A stretch of DNA of 64,000 nt from Paenibacillus sp. NFR01 (GCF_900111565.1 NZ_FOIK01000001.1:1147309-1211308), one strand, 5' to 3'; positions 51,874-60,705 are shown, numbered from the stretch's first letter. A program made the numbers and translations. The notes: a model not told the origin generated them from the sequence alone.

Positions 51874-52614
51874 TCATGAAGATTCTTCTGCCGCACGAAG
51901 CTTACGGTACGTTTTAAATTCGGTTTCCGCCTCGGGAATCCAGCCTAATCTGATTAACGTAATCCCTTTGTTGTAATGGTAATCCGGGTCTTTGGGATTG
52001 AGTTCTATAGCTTTGTTATAAAAAGTCAGAGCGTCATTATAATTCCCTTGCAAATATATGAGGTTTGCCAAATTATATAATGCTTCGTCTTTTTCAGGGT
52101 CCAGATCTATAGATATTTTATAGAAATCAATTGCAGCATTCTCCTGACCCAGTTCACTCAATACAATAGCTTTGTTAAAGTAAGCACCGGAGTGCGTTGG
52201 ATCTGCCTTAATGGCCTTTTCATAAGCCTCCAATGCTTCATTGTAACGTTCAAGCCTTTTCAGTTCATTCCCCATATTGAAGTGCGCTGAAGGAAATGTA
52301 GGAGCCAATTCGATTGCTTTTTTATATAATTCTAAGGCTTCTGCTGAATTTCCGAAAAAAGACATAGAGTTTGCCATATTATAAATCGAATCAAGATGAT
52401 CCGGCTCCGCCTCCAGTGCATGGTTATAATAAAAAATAGCTTCTTCATGCCGATTTAATTCAGCGAGCGCATTTGCAAGGTTACAATATAGAATTGCACT
52501 GTCAGGGAGCAGCATTAAAGCTTGTTCAAAACGGGAGATGGCTTCAAGAAATCTAGAATGCTGGACAAGTTCAATGCCTTCTTTATTTAATTGATCTGCC
52601 TTTCGATAATCCAT
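51874..52614 (-). CDS. TPR-repeat protein
   Basis: 246-residue protein of about seven tetratricopeptide repeats, e.g. AEALELYKKAIELAPTFPSAHFNMG, NEALEAYEKAIKADPTHSGAYFNKA and NDALTFYNKAIELNPKDPDYHYNKG. It has no signal peptide or other domain, so it is a cytosolic scaffold or adaptor. I use ATG 52614 because GAGAGGGTGG lies just upstream; the TTG at 52632 would add six residues. It is upstream of the LPLDQ-repeat gene and may be co-transcribed with it. Confidence 0.85.
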   Translation of the reverse strand: MDYRKADQLNKEGIELVQHSRFLEAISRFEQALMLLPDSAILYCNLANALAELNRHEEAIFYYNHALEAEPDHLDSIYNMANSMSFFGNSAEALELYKKAIELAPTFPSAHFNMGNELKRLERYNEALEAYEKAIKADPTHSGAYFNKAIVLSELGQENAAIDFYKISIDLDPEKDEALYNLANLIYLQGNYNDALTFYNKAIELNPKDPDYHYNKGITLIRLGWIPEAETEFKTYRKLRAAEESS

Positions 52615-52675
52615 CCTCCACCCTCTCGACAAGGATTTTAAATACCCCTATGCATCATTCTACGATCATTTGTTT

Positions 52676-52693
52676 ACATAATATTAATTATGT
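52676..52693. repeat. ACATAAT palindrome, copy 1
   Basis: ACATAAT-ATTA-ATTATGT, a perfect 7+4+7 inverted repeat at the 3' end of the aminotransferase gene. A near-identical one lies at 60706-60723 and a half copy at 63216-63228. Confidence 0.65.
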
Positions 52694-53919
52694 TACCTAG
52701 CATGCTTGTTCTTCAAAAAATCCCCAATCCGCCGCGCCGCCTCCAGCAGCGTCGCCTCCTGCTCGACCAGCGCCATGCGGACGAAACCTTCGCCTTGCAC
52801 GCCGAATGCGTCGCCCGGAATGACGGCGACGCCGGTTCCCAGCAATAGCTCCTGTGCAAACGCGCGCGAGCTGCCGGCAGCACCGGGCACGCCGCAGCCT
52901 TCCGGCAGCGGCGCCCAGATAAACATGGTGGCGCTGGGCTTCGGCACGCGCCACCCTTCCCGCTCCAGCGCCGCAATAAACAAATCGCGGCGCTGCTCAT
53001 ACCGCCAGGCGACGCCGGCTTCCGGCCCGGCGGCCATCGCACGCTCCAGCGCAATAACCGCCGCCTCCTGGATCGGCTCGAATACCCCGTAGTCGATGTT
53101 CCCTTTCAGCTCGCGCATCGCCCCAACCGCTTCGCGGTTGCCGGCCAGAAAGCCGATCCGGCAGCCGGCCATATTGAAGCTTTTCGAGAAGGAATGGAAT
53201 TCCACCGCCTGCTCCTTCGCGCCGTCGACCTGCAAAATGCTCGGAGGACGATACCCGGCGAAGCCCATCTCCGAATATGCCAGATCGTGAATTACCAGCA
53301 CGTTCCAGTGCCGTGCCAAGGCAATCAGCTTCTCGAAATAGGCCAAATCGGCAACGGCCGCGATCGGATTCCCCGGAAAGCTCAGCAGTATAAATTTGGC
53401 TTCCTGCCATACCGCTTCCGGAATGCTGTCCAAGTCAGGAACAAATTGATTGTCTGCCAGCAGCGGCAGCGGCCATGCGCGGACGCCGGCAATCGCGAGC
53501 GAGGCCGAATAAATCGGATACCCCGGATCAGGCACGATGGCCAGATCGCCGGGATTGCACACCGCCATAGCCAGATGCGCCAGTCCGTCCTGCGAGCCCA
53601 TGAGCAGGGTCAATTCTTCCTCCGGATCGATCTCCACGCCAAACCGCCATGACATCCACTCCGCTGACTTTTCCCGGAATGCCCGGCTTCCTTTGGAGAC
53701 CGGGTACCCATAACTGTCCTCCCGCAGCATTGCCTCGCTTAACGCCCGGCGGATTTCCGGTGCAGGCGGCTGATCCGGACTGCCGATCCCCAGATCAATA
53801 ACCGCATGCCCGGATTGTCTGGCTTCTGCCTTCCAGCTTTCCACTTCCGCAAATATCGATGAACCGAGATGGGACAACTTGTCCGATCTCCAGCGCTTGC
53901 CTAGTCCGCTCACATTCAA
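52693..53919 (-). CDS. Class I/II aminotransferase
   Basis: 408-residue PLP enzyme of the DapL/PatA-like group. PLP lysine in SFSKSFNMAGCRIGF; IDLGIGSPDQPP near the N-terminus, SFPGNPIAAVA (substrate loop) and the C-terminal RMALVEQ arginine. The substrate is not fixed, LL-diaminopimelate or aromatic amino acids are possible. I start at TTG 53919, eight bases after GTGGAGG. The ATG at 53952 overlaps a TATAAT promoter element, so it should lie upstream of or at the transcription start. Confidence 0.85.
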   Translation of the reverse strand: MNVSGLGKRWRSDKLSHLGSSIFAEVESWKAEARQSGHAVIDLGIGSPDQPPAPEIRRALSEAMLREDSYGYPVSKGSRAFREKSAEWMSWRFGVEIDPEEELTLLMGSQDGLAHLAMAVCNPGDLAIVPDPGYPIYSASLAIAGVRAWPLPLLADNQFVPDLDSIPEAVWQEAKFILLSFPGNPIAAVADLAYFEKLIALARHWNVLVIHDLAYSEMGFAGYRPPSILQVDGAKEQAVEFHSFSKSFNMAGCRIGFLAGNREAVGAMRELKGNIDYGVFEPIQEAAVIALERAMAAGPEAGVAWRYEQRRDLFIAALEREGWRVPKPSATMFIWAPLPEGCGVPGAAGSSRAFAQELLLGTGVAVIPGDAFGVQGEGFVRMALVEQEATLLEAARRIGDFLKNKHAR

Positions 53920-53950
53920 ATGCAAACCCTCCACTTGTTTTTTTTCAATC

Positions 53951-53959
53951 ATTATAGCA
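53951..53959 (-). promoter_or_regulatory. Extended -10 promoter of the aminotransferase gene
   Basis: TGCTATAAT on the minus strand. Predicted +1 is near 53944, between the ATG at 53952 and the ribosome site near 53930. The -35 (GGTCAC) is poor. Confidence 0.55.
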
Positions 53960-54094
53960 TGGACGCAATGAATGTGACCGGCAACTTGAAGATCAGGGGG
54001 AAATCATAAAATTTCCAGAAATCATATATATTCGCAGTCCAAAGAGACGTAAACCTGCCCGATGAACCTCCGAAAATCCCCTTAAAACTAAAAC

Positions 54095-54125
54095 AGCGTA
54101 TAATTTATGTTATACGCTATTTTTT
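54095..54125 (+). terminator. Hairpin upstream of the Xre gene
   Basis: AGCGTATAA / TTATACGCT stem with a six-base loop followed by T6. The region 53960-54175 has no gene that I can support; this AT-rich hairpin is its only clear feature. Confidence 0.45.
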
Positions 54126-54175
54126 CAGAGCATAAATAGCCCCTTTTCGCGAAGAATTATAGCATCATCTGATTT

Positions 54176-54195
54176 ATGGAAAGCAGGCTTTACAT
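54176..54195. promoter_or_regulatory. Xre-type operator 1
   Basis: ATGGAAAG-CAGG-CTTTACAT, one mismatch from a perfect 8+4+8 dyad. It contains the -35 box TTTACA. Confidence 0.65.
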
Positions 54196-54217
54196 TGGGA
54201 GCAAATAGTGCTATTTT
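54189..54217 (+). promoter_or_regulatory. Promoter of the Xre-membrane protein operon
   Basis: TTTACA, 17 bases, TATTTT with TG one base before (extended -10). Confidence 0.65.
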
Positions 54218-54221
54218 AGTT

Positions 54222-54241
54222 ATGGAAAGCAAACTTTCCAT
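54222..54241. promoter_or_regulatory. Xre-type operator 2
   Basis: ATGGAAAG-CAAA-CTTTCCAT, a perfect dyad at the transcription start, 46 bases from operator 1 centre to centre. Confidence 0.7.
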
Positions 54242-54262
54242 CGCTCAATGAGAGGTGATCTT

Positions 54263-54466
54263 TTGAAAAACAGACTTGAAGAAATCCGAAAACAGCATGG
54301 CATCAAGCAGGAAGAGCTTGCGGCAGCTTTGGAAGTGTCCAGACAGACGATTGGCTCGCTCGAAAATGGAAGATACAACCCTTCCATCATCTTGGCATTT
54401 AAACTAGCCCGTTTTTTCAATCTGTCCGTTGAAGAAATTTTTATCTATGAGGAGGAAAAGGAATGA
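54263..54466 (+). CDS. Xre-family (Cro/CI) repressor
   Basis: 67-residue single-domain HTH protein. KNRLEEIRKQHGIKQEELAAALEVSRQTIGSLENGRYNPSIILAFKLARFFNLSVEEIF is a full HTH_3 domain. I use TTG 54263 (seven bases after AGAGG) so that it begins like its family (MKNR). It overlaps the next gene by four bases (ATGA). Two ATGGAAAG operators flank the promoter, so it should repress its own operon. Such repressors are common in front of small membrane proteins in bacilli. Confidence 0.85.
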   Translation: MKNRLEEIRKQHGIKQEELAAALEVSRQTIGSLENGRYNPSIILAFKLARFFNLSVEEIFIYEEEKE

Positions 54467-54879
54467 AACGTTCGAAGGCATTTTATATTGCATTGCTGAT
54501 TATCGGAGTTTGTGCAATATCCGCGAGTTTCTTCATACAAGGGGATGACTTAAAGCCTCTATCCGGTACTTTCATTGGCATCGGCGCCAGCTCGGTCGGG
54601 TTTAGCATCTCTAAATTATTAATGCTTCGTGCCGTGCGCAGGAATCCCAAGCTTGAAAAGCAAGCCTCGATCGATTACCACGATGAACGGAATACGATTA
54701 TCCGTAATCAGGCCAAAGCGAAGGCCGGCGATTTTACGCAGTGGCTGATCATGGCCGTTGCGTACATTACCATTTTGATCTCTGCTCCGTTATGGGTTAC
54801 CCTGGCTGTGGTGATCGTCTTCCTAATCTATCATTTTATGAGCAGTTACCTGATCTTCAAATACCAAAAGAATATGTAA
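54463..54879 (+). CDS. Small membrane protein paired with the Xre repressor
   Basis: 138 residues with four helices: residues 6-26, 32-52, 92-110 and 112-132. A hydrophilic loop with SIDYHDERNTIIRNQAKAKAGD lies between the pairs. Many Gram-positive genomes pair this kind of protein with an Xre regulator; the function is not known, and a DUF2178-type annotation is a guess. Translation is coupled to the regulator through ATGA. Confidence 0.72.
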   Translation: MKRSKAFYIALLIIGVCAISASFFIQGDDLKPLSGTFIGIGASSVGFSISKLLMLRAVRRNPKLEKQASIDYHDERNTIIRNQAKAKAGDFTQWLIMAVAYITILISAPLWVTLAVVIVFLIYHFMSSYLIFKYQKNM

Positions 54880-55003
54880 GCTCATTCGTTCTCAAGGGTT
54901 AGTTCCCCCTGTACAGCTTGTATACTTTTTTCCGCGCGAAAAAAGAATGCTCTGCCTAGGCCAGGCATAGGATAGGGTATTACAAGTGAAGGTGGGAATA
55001 TCC

Positions 55004-55174
55004 ATGTCCAAAAATAAACGCGGCAAAGCGCTGTGGCGCATGCCTTCGCGGGCCAGAGGCACCTGTCCGATCTGCGGCAGCACCCGCATCAAGCTGCTTT
55101 ATCTCGGAAAAGACGCTGCCGGCGAAAAACTGAATGTCTGTAAAAAATGCGACGGTAAGCAGGCTGCGGTGTAA
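55004..55174 (+). CDS. Small zinc-ribbon protein
   Basis: 56-residue protein with two CxxC pairs: CPICG at about residue 21 and CKKCDG near the end, i.e. one zinc ribbon. The N-terminus is basic (MSKNKRGKALWRMPSRARG), suggesting nucleic-acid contact. ATG 55004 follows GAAGGTGG at eight bases. Similar small ribbon proteins occur in Paenibacillus; no function is known to me. Own terminator. Confidence 0.8.
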   Translation: MSKNKRGKALWRMPSRARGTCPICGSTRIKLLYLGKDAAGEKLNVCKKCDGKQAAV

Positions 55175-55184
55175 TGCGTACAGC

Positions 55185-55215
55185 AAAAAGGCATCCCTGA
55201 AGCGGATGCCTTTTT
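55185..55215. terminator. Bidirectional terminator
   Basis: AAAAAGGCATCC / GGATGCCTTTTT stem between converging genes. Confidence 0.85.
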
Positions 55216-55237
55216 AATTCCCACAAAGTGAATGTCG

Positions 55238-56233
55238 TTAACTATACTCCGTAAGCTCCTCCTGCGGCACATAATTGCGGACACCGTTGTCCTCGATAAT
55301 GCCGAGCGTCACATCCGAGATATGCGGATCGCTCATCAGCTTGTCTTTGACCTTGAATTTGATGTCGTCGGCATCCGCCAGCGACAAGCCCCGTTTCAGT
55401 TCGATCAAACCCTCGACATGATAATACCGGCCCTCCTGCAAAATGCGCATCTGATAAATGTCCGTAACATACGGGTCGTTGAAAATTATATCCGCGACGC
55501 GGCGTTCGATCTCCGGCGGCGCAGCGACGCCGATCAGGCCGACCATATTGTCGAACCCGACGCGGAAGGCGACGCCGACCATCATGAAGCCGATCAGGAT
55601 GCTGGACACGCCGTCCAGCAGATGGAAATCGGTAAATGCCGTGACGAGTACGGCGATCATGGCCAGCGTGCCCCCGGTCGTGGCGACGAGATCCTCATAA
55701 TAGACGAGCCGGGTCGGCGGCGCGGCGCGGCCGACATTTTTCAGGGAAACGGTAAACTTCTTAAGCCCCTTCGCTTCCACATGCGCCTCATGCAGCACTT
55801 CCTTCATGGCTTTGGTCCAGACAAAGCCGTCTGCCGCGATGGACAACAGAAGTACGATCACATTGATCCAGTACCCTCCCGAAGCGTCTGTGGGATGCTT
55901 AATCAGGTGAAAGCCCTCCAGAATCGTTTCGTACGCCATCACGGTAACGACAATCACCGCCACCATGCAAAAAATATTGATCACCCGGCCAAAGCCGTCG
56001 GGAAATCGGCGGGTCGGCTTTTTCTCGGCCAGCACGCTGCCGGTAAAAACAAAGATTTGATTGATCGTGTCGGCGATCGAATGCATCATGGTCGCGAACA
56101 TCGAGCCGCTGCCGGTGAGGGCGAAAGCGATCCCTTTAACCACTGAAATCCCGGCATTGCCGACGGCCGCCGAGCCGGAAGATTTGTTGCCTTTTCGGAT
56201 TAAGCTTGCGAGACTTTCCTTCTCCTCTGCCAT
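55238..56233 (-). CDS. Cation diffusion facilitator transporter
   Basis: 331-residue CDF-family metal efflux protein. About six helices (residues 25-230); TM2 with HSIADTINQIFVF carries the metal-binding site (HxxxD), and SSILIGFMMVGVAF is in TM5 or 6. A C-terminal cytosolic domain (about 235-331) follows with ITD-like strands and SDPHISDVTLGIIE. The long loop GLKKFTVSLKNVGRAAPPTRL is not typical of the Zn/Co group, so the metal cannot be named. Single gene. Confidence 0.88.
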   Translation of the reverse strand: MAEEKESLASLIRKGNKSSGSAAVGNAGISVVKGIAFALTGSGSMFATMMHSIADTINQIFVFTGSVLAEKKPTRRFPDGFGRVINIFCMVAVIVVTVMAYETILEGFHLIKHPTDASGGYWINVIVLLLSIAADGFVWTKAMKEVLHEAHVEAKGLKKFTVSLKNVGRAAPPTRLVYYEDLVATTGGTLAMIAVLVTAFTDFHLLDGVSSILIGFMMVGVAFRVGFDNMVGLIGVAAPPEIERRVADIIFNDPYVTDIYQMRILQEGRYYHVEGLIELKRGLSLADADDIKFKVKDKLMSDPHISDVTLGIIEDNGVRNYVPQEELTEYS

Positions 56234-56332
56234 AGGTCGCTGGTGCCTCCTTACGCGTCACTTTCCGGTTCCTATGTTTTTACTTAACCTCGAAAGGCGA
56301 ACTTCTATCACTTTGTTGCCGAACCTTTTGGA

Positions 56333-56373
56333 TGTAAAAAGAGCAAGCACCGCATAGCGGCGCCTGCCCTTGT
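56333..56373 (-). terminator. Terminator of the aldo/keto reductase gene
   Basis: GGGCAgGCGCCGC / GCGGtGCtTGCtC stem and TTTTT on the minus strand. Confidence 0.7.
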
Positions 56374-56413
56374 ATGATTTCATGCGGGTAATAAACCCCT
56401 CGCGATCTTCCGC

Positions 56414-57301
56414 TCAGGTTTGGCCCACCCAATCCACACCGGCGGTTCCCCGCCAAATGCTGCGGATTTCTTCATATTGTTCGGTTGGCAGCGCTCCTTG
56501 GGAGAGCAGCGCGGCGTTTTGCTGCCAGCGTTCGGGATTCTTTGTTCCGACAATGGCCGTATGCACCCCGGGTGTGCTAAGCGTAAAGCGCAGCGCCGTC
56601 CCGACGCCTTGCTGCGGATCGGAAAAGAACCCGTACTGCAGGTCGCGCAGGCGGTTCCAGTATACAAAAGGATACGCGCGCTCATCCATCGTCTCGAACA
56701 TCCAGGCCGCATTGGCGATCGGCCGCTTGGCGGTTACGCCCATGTTCCGCTTGATCGCTTCGCCGAGCGTCAGGTCAATGGCTTCCTGGTCGGCGATGTT
56801 GACCGAAATCTCCAGGCTGTCGAATACTCCGGTTTGCACCGCATACAGCGCATCTTTGCGATCACCGCTATAGCCGATATACCGCGTTTTCCCCGCTTCC
56901 TTGGCCCGCTGTAGCACCTCGATTACGCCGCCGTCGCGCAGCACTTCTTCGCGGCAGCTATGCAGGTGGATCATGTCCACGTAATCGGTTTGCAGCCGTT
57001 TCAAGCTGCGGTCGATGCTTTTTTCAAGCAGAACGAGATCCCAATCCGGATAATCCAAGCCGGCGGCATGTCCGCATTTCGTGAACAGGTAATAATCTTT
57101 GCGCCGCGATCCCAGCGTTTTGCCGATGAGCTCTTCGCTGTTGCCGTAGCATTCCGCCGTATCAATCAGATTGAGTCCGGCATCTACCGCGCTTCCGAGT
57201 AAGCGGTCGACGGTCTTCTGGTCCGAGCCACCGATTTCCGCGCCTCCAAAGCCAAGAACACTGACTTCCATGTCTGTATTGCCGTATTTGCGTTTTTCCA
57301 A
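56414..57301 (-). CDS. Aldo/keto reductase
   Basis: 295-residue NADPH-dependent reductase. GGAEIGG, LIDTAECYGNSEELIGKTL with the catalytic Asp/Tyr, and YVDMIHLHSCREE with the catalytic His-type position are visible; the last part (STPGVHTAIVGTKNPERWQQNAAL) is the cofactor region. Family AKR11/YajO-like. The substrate is unknown. It lies between the CDF gene and the SgrR-like regulator, with no operon partner. Confidence 0.88.
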   Translation of the reverse strand: MEKRKYGNTDMEVSVLGFGGAEIGGSDQKTVDRLLGSAVDAGLNLIDTAECYGNSEELIGKTLGSRRKDYYLFTKCGHAAGLDYPDWDLVLLEKSIDRSLKRLQTDYVDMIHLHSCREEVLRDGGVIEVLQRAKEAGKTRYIGYSGDRKDALYAVQTGVFDSLEISVNIADQEAIDLTLGEAIKRNMGVTAKRPIANAAWMFETMDERAYPFVYWNRLRDLQYGFFSDPQQGVGTALRFTLSTPGVHTAIVGTKNPERWQQNAALLSQGALPTEQYEEIRSIWRGTAGVDWVGQT

Positions 57302-57386
57302 AGAGAGCTGCCTCCTTTAGTAGCGCTTTCGCTAGGGATAGTTCGCACATCTTATACAATATACCCTTTGGCGGGAAAAGGAAACG

Positions 57387-59207
57387 TCAGGCGTGCGGGG
57401 CCGGCAGGGTTCTCTTCTCCCCGGACGAAGCTTCCGGAAAACTCGACTTGATCCAGACCTTGGAGATGTCGAGAAAACCAAACGGCCCGGTATGCACACC
57501 GAACAGGCTTTGGCTCAGCAGCGCCGTTTTGTTCATGTGGCAGCCATACAGCAGCCAGCGGTTATCGCGCATGACCGATTCAGTATGCTCCAGAAGAGCA
57601 ATCCGTTCCGGCGCCGGCAGCGTGGTTGCATCCTTGACGAGCTCATGCAGCATGCCGCGCTGTTCCTCCAGCAGGCAGGCATGCAGAAAGTTCGATTCGT
57701 TGACCAAATAGTTCAACAGCCCCCACTGCCAGTCATCCTCCAGCACCTCCTCGGCGATCAGCAGATCACTTTCTTTTCGGATCCAAGCTTCATCGAAGTC
57801 CGTGTATGGAAGCAGCCGGAGCTTTAATCCGATTTGGTCCGCACGCTTATGCAGCCACTCGGCTTCCTCATGATCTTCCTTGCGCAGCGGGTAGGCCAAA
57901 ATCAACTCTTCTCCCTGATACCCGCTCTGCTCTAGCAGCGCTTGCGCGTCGGATAGCAACGGCTCCTTCCATTGCCGGCTCCGGCTCATCCATGGCAGGA
58001 AGCTGCTTGCCGGCGTAGCGCGGTTCCCGCCCAATTCGCGAATCAGGGCTACCGGATGATACAGCAGGCCGAGCGTTTCGCGCAGCAGCGGAGAATGGTG
58101 TTTCCCCGGCTTATGGAAATTTGCAATAATATATCGGCAGCCGAGCGCCGAATAGTCCATACTCGTGTTGGTTTCATCTCCCGGCGCATAGGCCGGTTCA
58201 CAGCCCGGCAGCTGATACATCCGTTCGCTGATGTTCTCGTACGGCGGCAAATACCAGATCTCCACGCGGTCAAGCAGCGGCCGGATGCCGTAATAGTCGT
58301 CAAAAGCGGCAAGCACCATGACATCCTCGTTCATTTTTAGCAAACGATACGGTCCGGTTCCGCATGGCTCTGTTTGAAAATCCAGATCGTACGGAATGAT
58401 CGACATATCGACGCTGCTAAGCAGGTGCAGGAAAAAATGATTCGGCCGGTGCAGATCAAAGCGGATGCGGTGGTCGCCAAGCACCTCCACCTGCTTAAGG
58501 TCGCGCAGATGCCACAGAGCAGAGCTCTGTATATCGATTAGGCGCTGGACCGTTTCTTTAACATCCCTTGCGGTCATCACCCGGCCATGATGAAACCTTA
58601 CGCCTTTGCGCAGATAAAACATGTAGCTGGTGCAGTCCTTGTTCGCTTCCCACATATGCGCCAGACCGGGAAGAAAGACGTCATGCACGGTATCGTAGGA
58701 GACAAGCGTGCTGCACAATTGTCCGATCAGGTACGCCTCGAAAGCACGGTAGACGAAGGCCGGGTCCAGCTTCTCGTTGTGACGGTTACGGGTGATGCGC
58801 AAAATATCGAGGCCGGAGGTCGACTCCTCTTCGCTGTGATAACCCATCTGCTTGTTGAGCAAGGCAAGCAAACGCTCCTTGAGCGGGCCGCTCACTTCCG
58901 GAAGCCCGATCAGTTCAATGCCCTGCCGGATACGCCCGGCGGCAATCAGCTCCTGCAGGTTGCTCTCGAGCACCTCCTCGATGCTGCGCAGGAATGTGAG
59001 CTCCGAGGTATGCCCGCGTCCGCGGCCCGGTTGCCAGTCGATCAGTCGCTTCTCCTCCAGCCGGCGCAGGATAAACTTCACGTTCCGCTGCGTGCAGAAT
59101 AGAATATCGGACAAACCTCCGATCGTAACGGGGATCGGTTCATGAATCTGAACAGGCGTATTCAGTGCGGCAGTTAAACGCAGATAATGAGCCGTTGTTT
59201 GGTCCAT
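57387..59207 (-). CDS. SgrR-like transcriptional regulator
   Basis: 606 residues. An N-terminal winged helix (about residues 8-100, IHEPIPVTIGGLSDILFCTQRNVKFILRRLEEKRLIDWQPGRGRGHTSEL) matches SgrR_N, followed by an SBP_bac_5-like ligand-binding domain (about 180-600: GVRFHHGRVMTARDVKETVQRL, CGTGPYRLLKMNEDVMVLAA). In E. coli SgrR senses sugar-phosphate stress and activates the sugar efflux transporter SetA. Here the gene is divergent from an MFS transporter, the same pairing. ATG 59207 lies behind AAAGGAG; the longer 753-residue reading extends into the divergent region. Confidence 0.87.
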   Translation of the reverse strand: MDQTTAHYLRLTAALNTPVQIHEPIPVTIGGLSDILFCTQRNVKFILRRLEEKRLIDWQPGRGRGHTSELTFLRSIEEVLESNLQELIAAGRIRQGIELIGLPEVSGPLKERLLALLNKQMGYHSEEESTSGLDILRITRNRHNEKLDPAFVYRAFEAYLIGQLCSTLVSYDTVHDVFLPGLAHMWEANKDCTSYMFYLRKGVRFHHGRVMTARDVKETVQRLIDIQSSALWHLRDLKQVEVLGDHRIRFDLHRPNHFFLHLLSSVDMSIIPYDLDFQTEPCGTGPYRLLKMNEDVMVLAAFDDYYGIRPLLDRVEIWYLPPYENISERMYQLPGCEPAYAPGDETNTSMDYSALGCRYIIANFHKPGKHHSPLLRETLGLLYHPVALIRELGGNRATPASSFLPWMSRSRQWKEPLLSDAQALLEQSGYQGEELILAYPLRKEDHEEAEWLHKRADQIGLKLRLLPYTDFDEAWIRKESDLLIAEEVLEDDWQWGLLNYLVNESNFLHACLLEEQRGMLHELVKDATTLPAPERIALLEHTESVMRDNRWLLYGCHMNKTALLSQSLFGVHTGPFGFLDISKVWIKSSFPEASSGEKRTLPAPHA

Positions 59208-59354
59208 AGCGAAACGCTCCTTTAAAGGTGAAAAGCTCAGGAGAAACCTTACACTTTTATTTCCCCCTTTTATACTTACAATTATACCTATGTGTTGCCG
59301 CGGCGTGAATGGCAATTTACAATTTTGCAAGAGGATTAGGAGACCCAACTGGCA

Positions 59355-60602
59355 ATGAAAAAGCATCTGCAACACATTCATCCGATGGCCTGGACGATCA
59401 TCATCGGGACATTGTTCGGACGGATGGTCACCTCCATGAGCATTCCGTTCCTGTCGATTTACTTGACCAAAATGCTTGGCGCAAGCCATATCGAAGCAGG
59501 TTTTACCGTCGCAGTCAGTTCTCTGGCCGGCGTGCTGATCAGTTTTCATGGCGGATACATTTCCGATAAAATCGGGCGAAAAATCGTCATGCTGATCGCG
59601 GTGTTCGGCTGGGCGGCGGTGTTTTTCGGTTTTGCCGCAGCTCAGCATGTCTGGGTCTTCTTTATCGTCAATACGCTGAACGGCGTATGCCGCTCGTTTT
59701 TTGAGCCGACTTCCCGGGCATTGCTCTCGGACATCACCCCGCCGGAGAAAAAGCTTCTGGTGTTTAATTTACGCTACGCGGCAATTAATCTGGGCGTCGT
59801 ATTCGGGCCGATCATCGGTTTTCAGCTGAGCTCCGCTAAGTCACTGTTCCCGTTCGCCATTGCCGGCGTCGTCTACATTGTGTACGGGCTGGTGCTTGTC
59901 CGGCAGTTTGCCGTGCATCGTGCCAATTTGCCTAAACGGGTTGTGGCCGAAGCGCCGAGGCTTCGCACCGCCATCAGTGTTACCGGTAAAGACCGCGTCT
60001 TCATGCCTATTCTGCTCGGTATGATCTTCTGCGTGCTCGGCTATGGTATCTTTGATTCCACATTGGCGCAATATTTGGCACAAAGCCCACAGTTCACTAA
60101 TGGCAGCCGACTTTTCTCGTATATGATCTCCCTGAACGCGGTTACGGTACTGATCGTCCAGTATCCGATTGTACGCACCTTCAGCAAATTTCCGCCGGTC
60201 GTTTCGCTAATCACAGGCAATCTCTGCGTGGCAAGCAGTATGCTGCTGTTCGGCGCCGCGGGCGGAGTTCCGCTCATGATGTTCAGCGTCGTCCTCTTCA
60301 CCATTGGCGAGGTACTGATGTTTACGATGACCGACATGCTGATCGACCGGATCGCCAAGCCCGAGTGGAAAGGCACTTATTTCGGTACGATGGGCTTCAA
60401 CGGCCTCGGCAACGTGCTGGCCCCGGTAATCGGGGGCATGCTGCTTGACCGCTACACGGCCAGCAACGGCCCTGCCGTCTTTATCCCGCTTGCATTGATT
60501 ACGGCGATCGGTCTCCCCTTCCTGGTGCTCGGTCATAAACGTCTTAGAATCAAGGAAGCAGCCGGCACTGCTTCAGGCAAATTGCAAAACGCTAATCTAT
60601 AA
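59355..60602 (+). CDS. MFS transporter divergent from the SgrR-like gene
   Basis: 415-residue permease of the 12-helix major facilitator type. GGYISDKIGRKIVM (loop 2-3), NTLNGVCRSFFEPTSRALLSDITPPEKK and LRYAAINLGVVFGPIIGFQL are the family features (antiporter motif near GPIIG). The tail is basic. Pairing with SgrR suggests efflux of a sugar or analogue, by analogy with SetA. The ATG at 59355 lies twelve bases from AGGATTAGGAG. Substrate not readable. Confidence 0.88.
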   Translation: MKKHLQHIHPMAWTIIIGTLFGRMVTSMSIPFLSIYLTKMLGASHIEAGFTVAVSSLAGVLISFHGGYISDKIGRKIVMLIAVFGWAAVFFGFAAAQHVWVFFIVNTLNGVCRSFFEPTSRALLSDITPPEKKLLVFNLRYAAINLGVVFGPIIGFQLSSAKSLFPFAIAGVVYIVYGLVLVRQFAVHRANLPKRVVAEAPRLRTAISVTGKDRVFMPILLGMIFCVLGYGIFDSTLAQYLAQSPQFTNGSRLFSYMISLNAVTVLIVQYPIVRTFSKFPPVVSLITGNLCVASSMLLFGAAGGVPLMMFSVVLFTIGEVLMFTMTDMLIDRIAKPEWKGTYFGTMGFNGLGNVLAPVIGGMLLDRYTASNGPAVFIPLALITAIGLPFLVLGHKRLRIKEAAGTASGKLQNANL

Positions 60603-60624
60603 CAGACCACAATCTAGCCAACGC

Positions 60625-60663
60625 AACAGCCCCTCGGCGAATTTCCGCAGCGGGCTGTTTTTG
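60625..60663 (+). terminator. Terminator of the MFS gene
   Basis: AACAGCCC / GGGCTGTT outer stem with a long loop, then TTTTG. Confidence 0.7.
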
Positions 60664-60705
60664 TTTATATGAAGTGTATTATTGTTATTGTTTATTCGTA
60701 GGTTT

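Noticed and set aside
55232..56146. 304-residue open frame opposite the CDF transporter gene
   Set aside because: Antisense shadow: high His and Asp content, no promoter or ribosome site, while the minus-strand protein has a full transporter fold.
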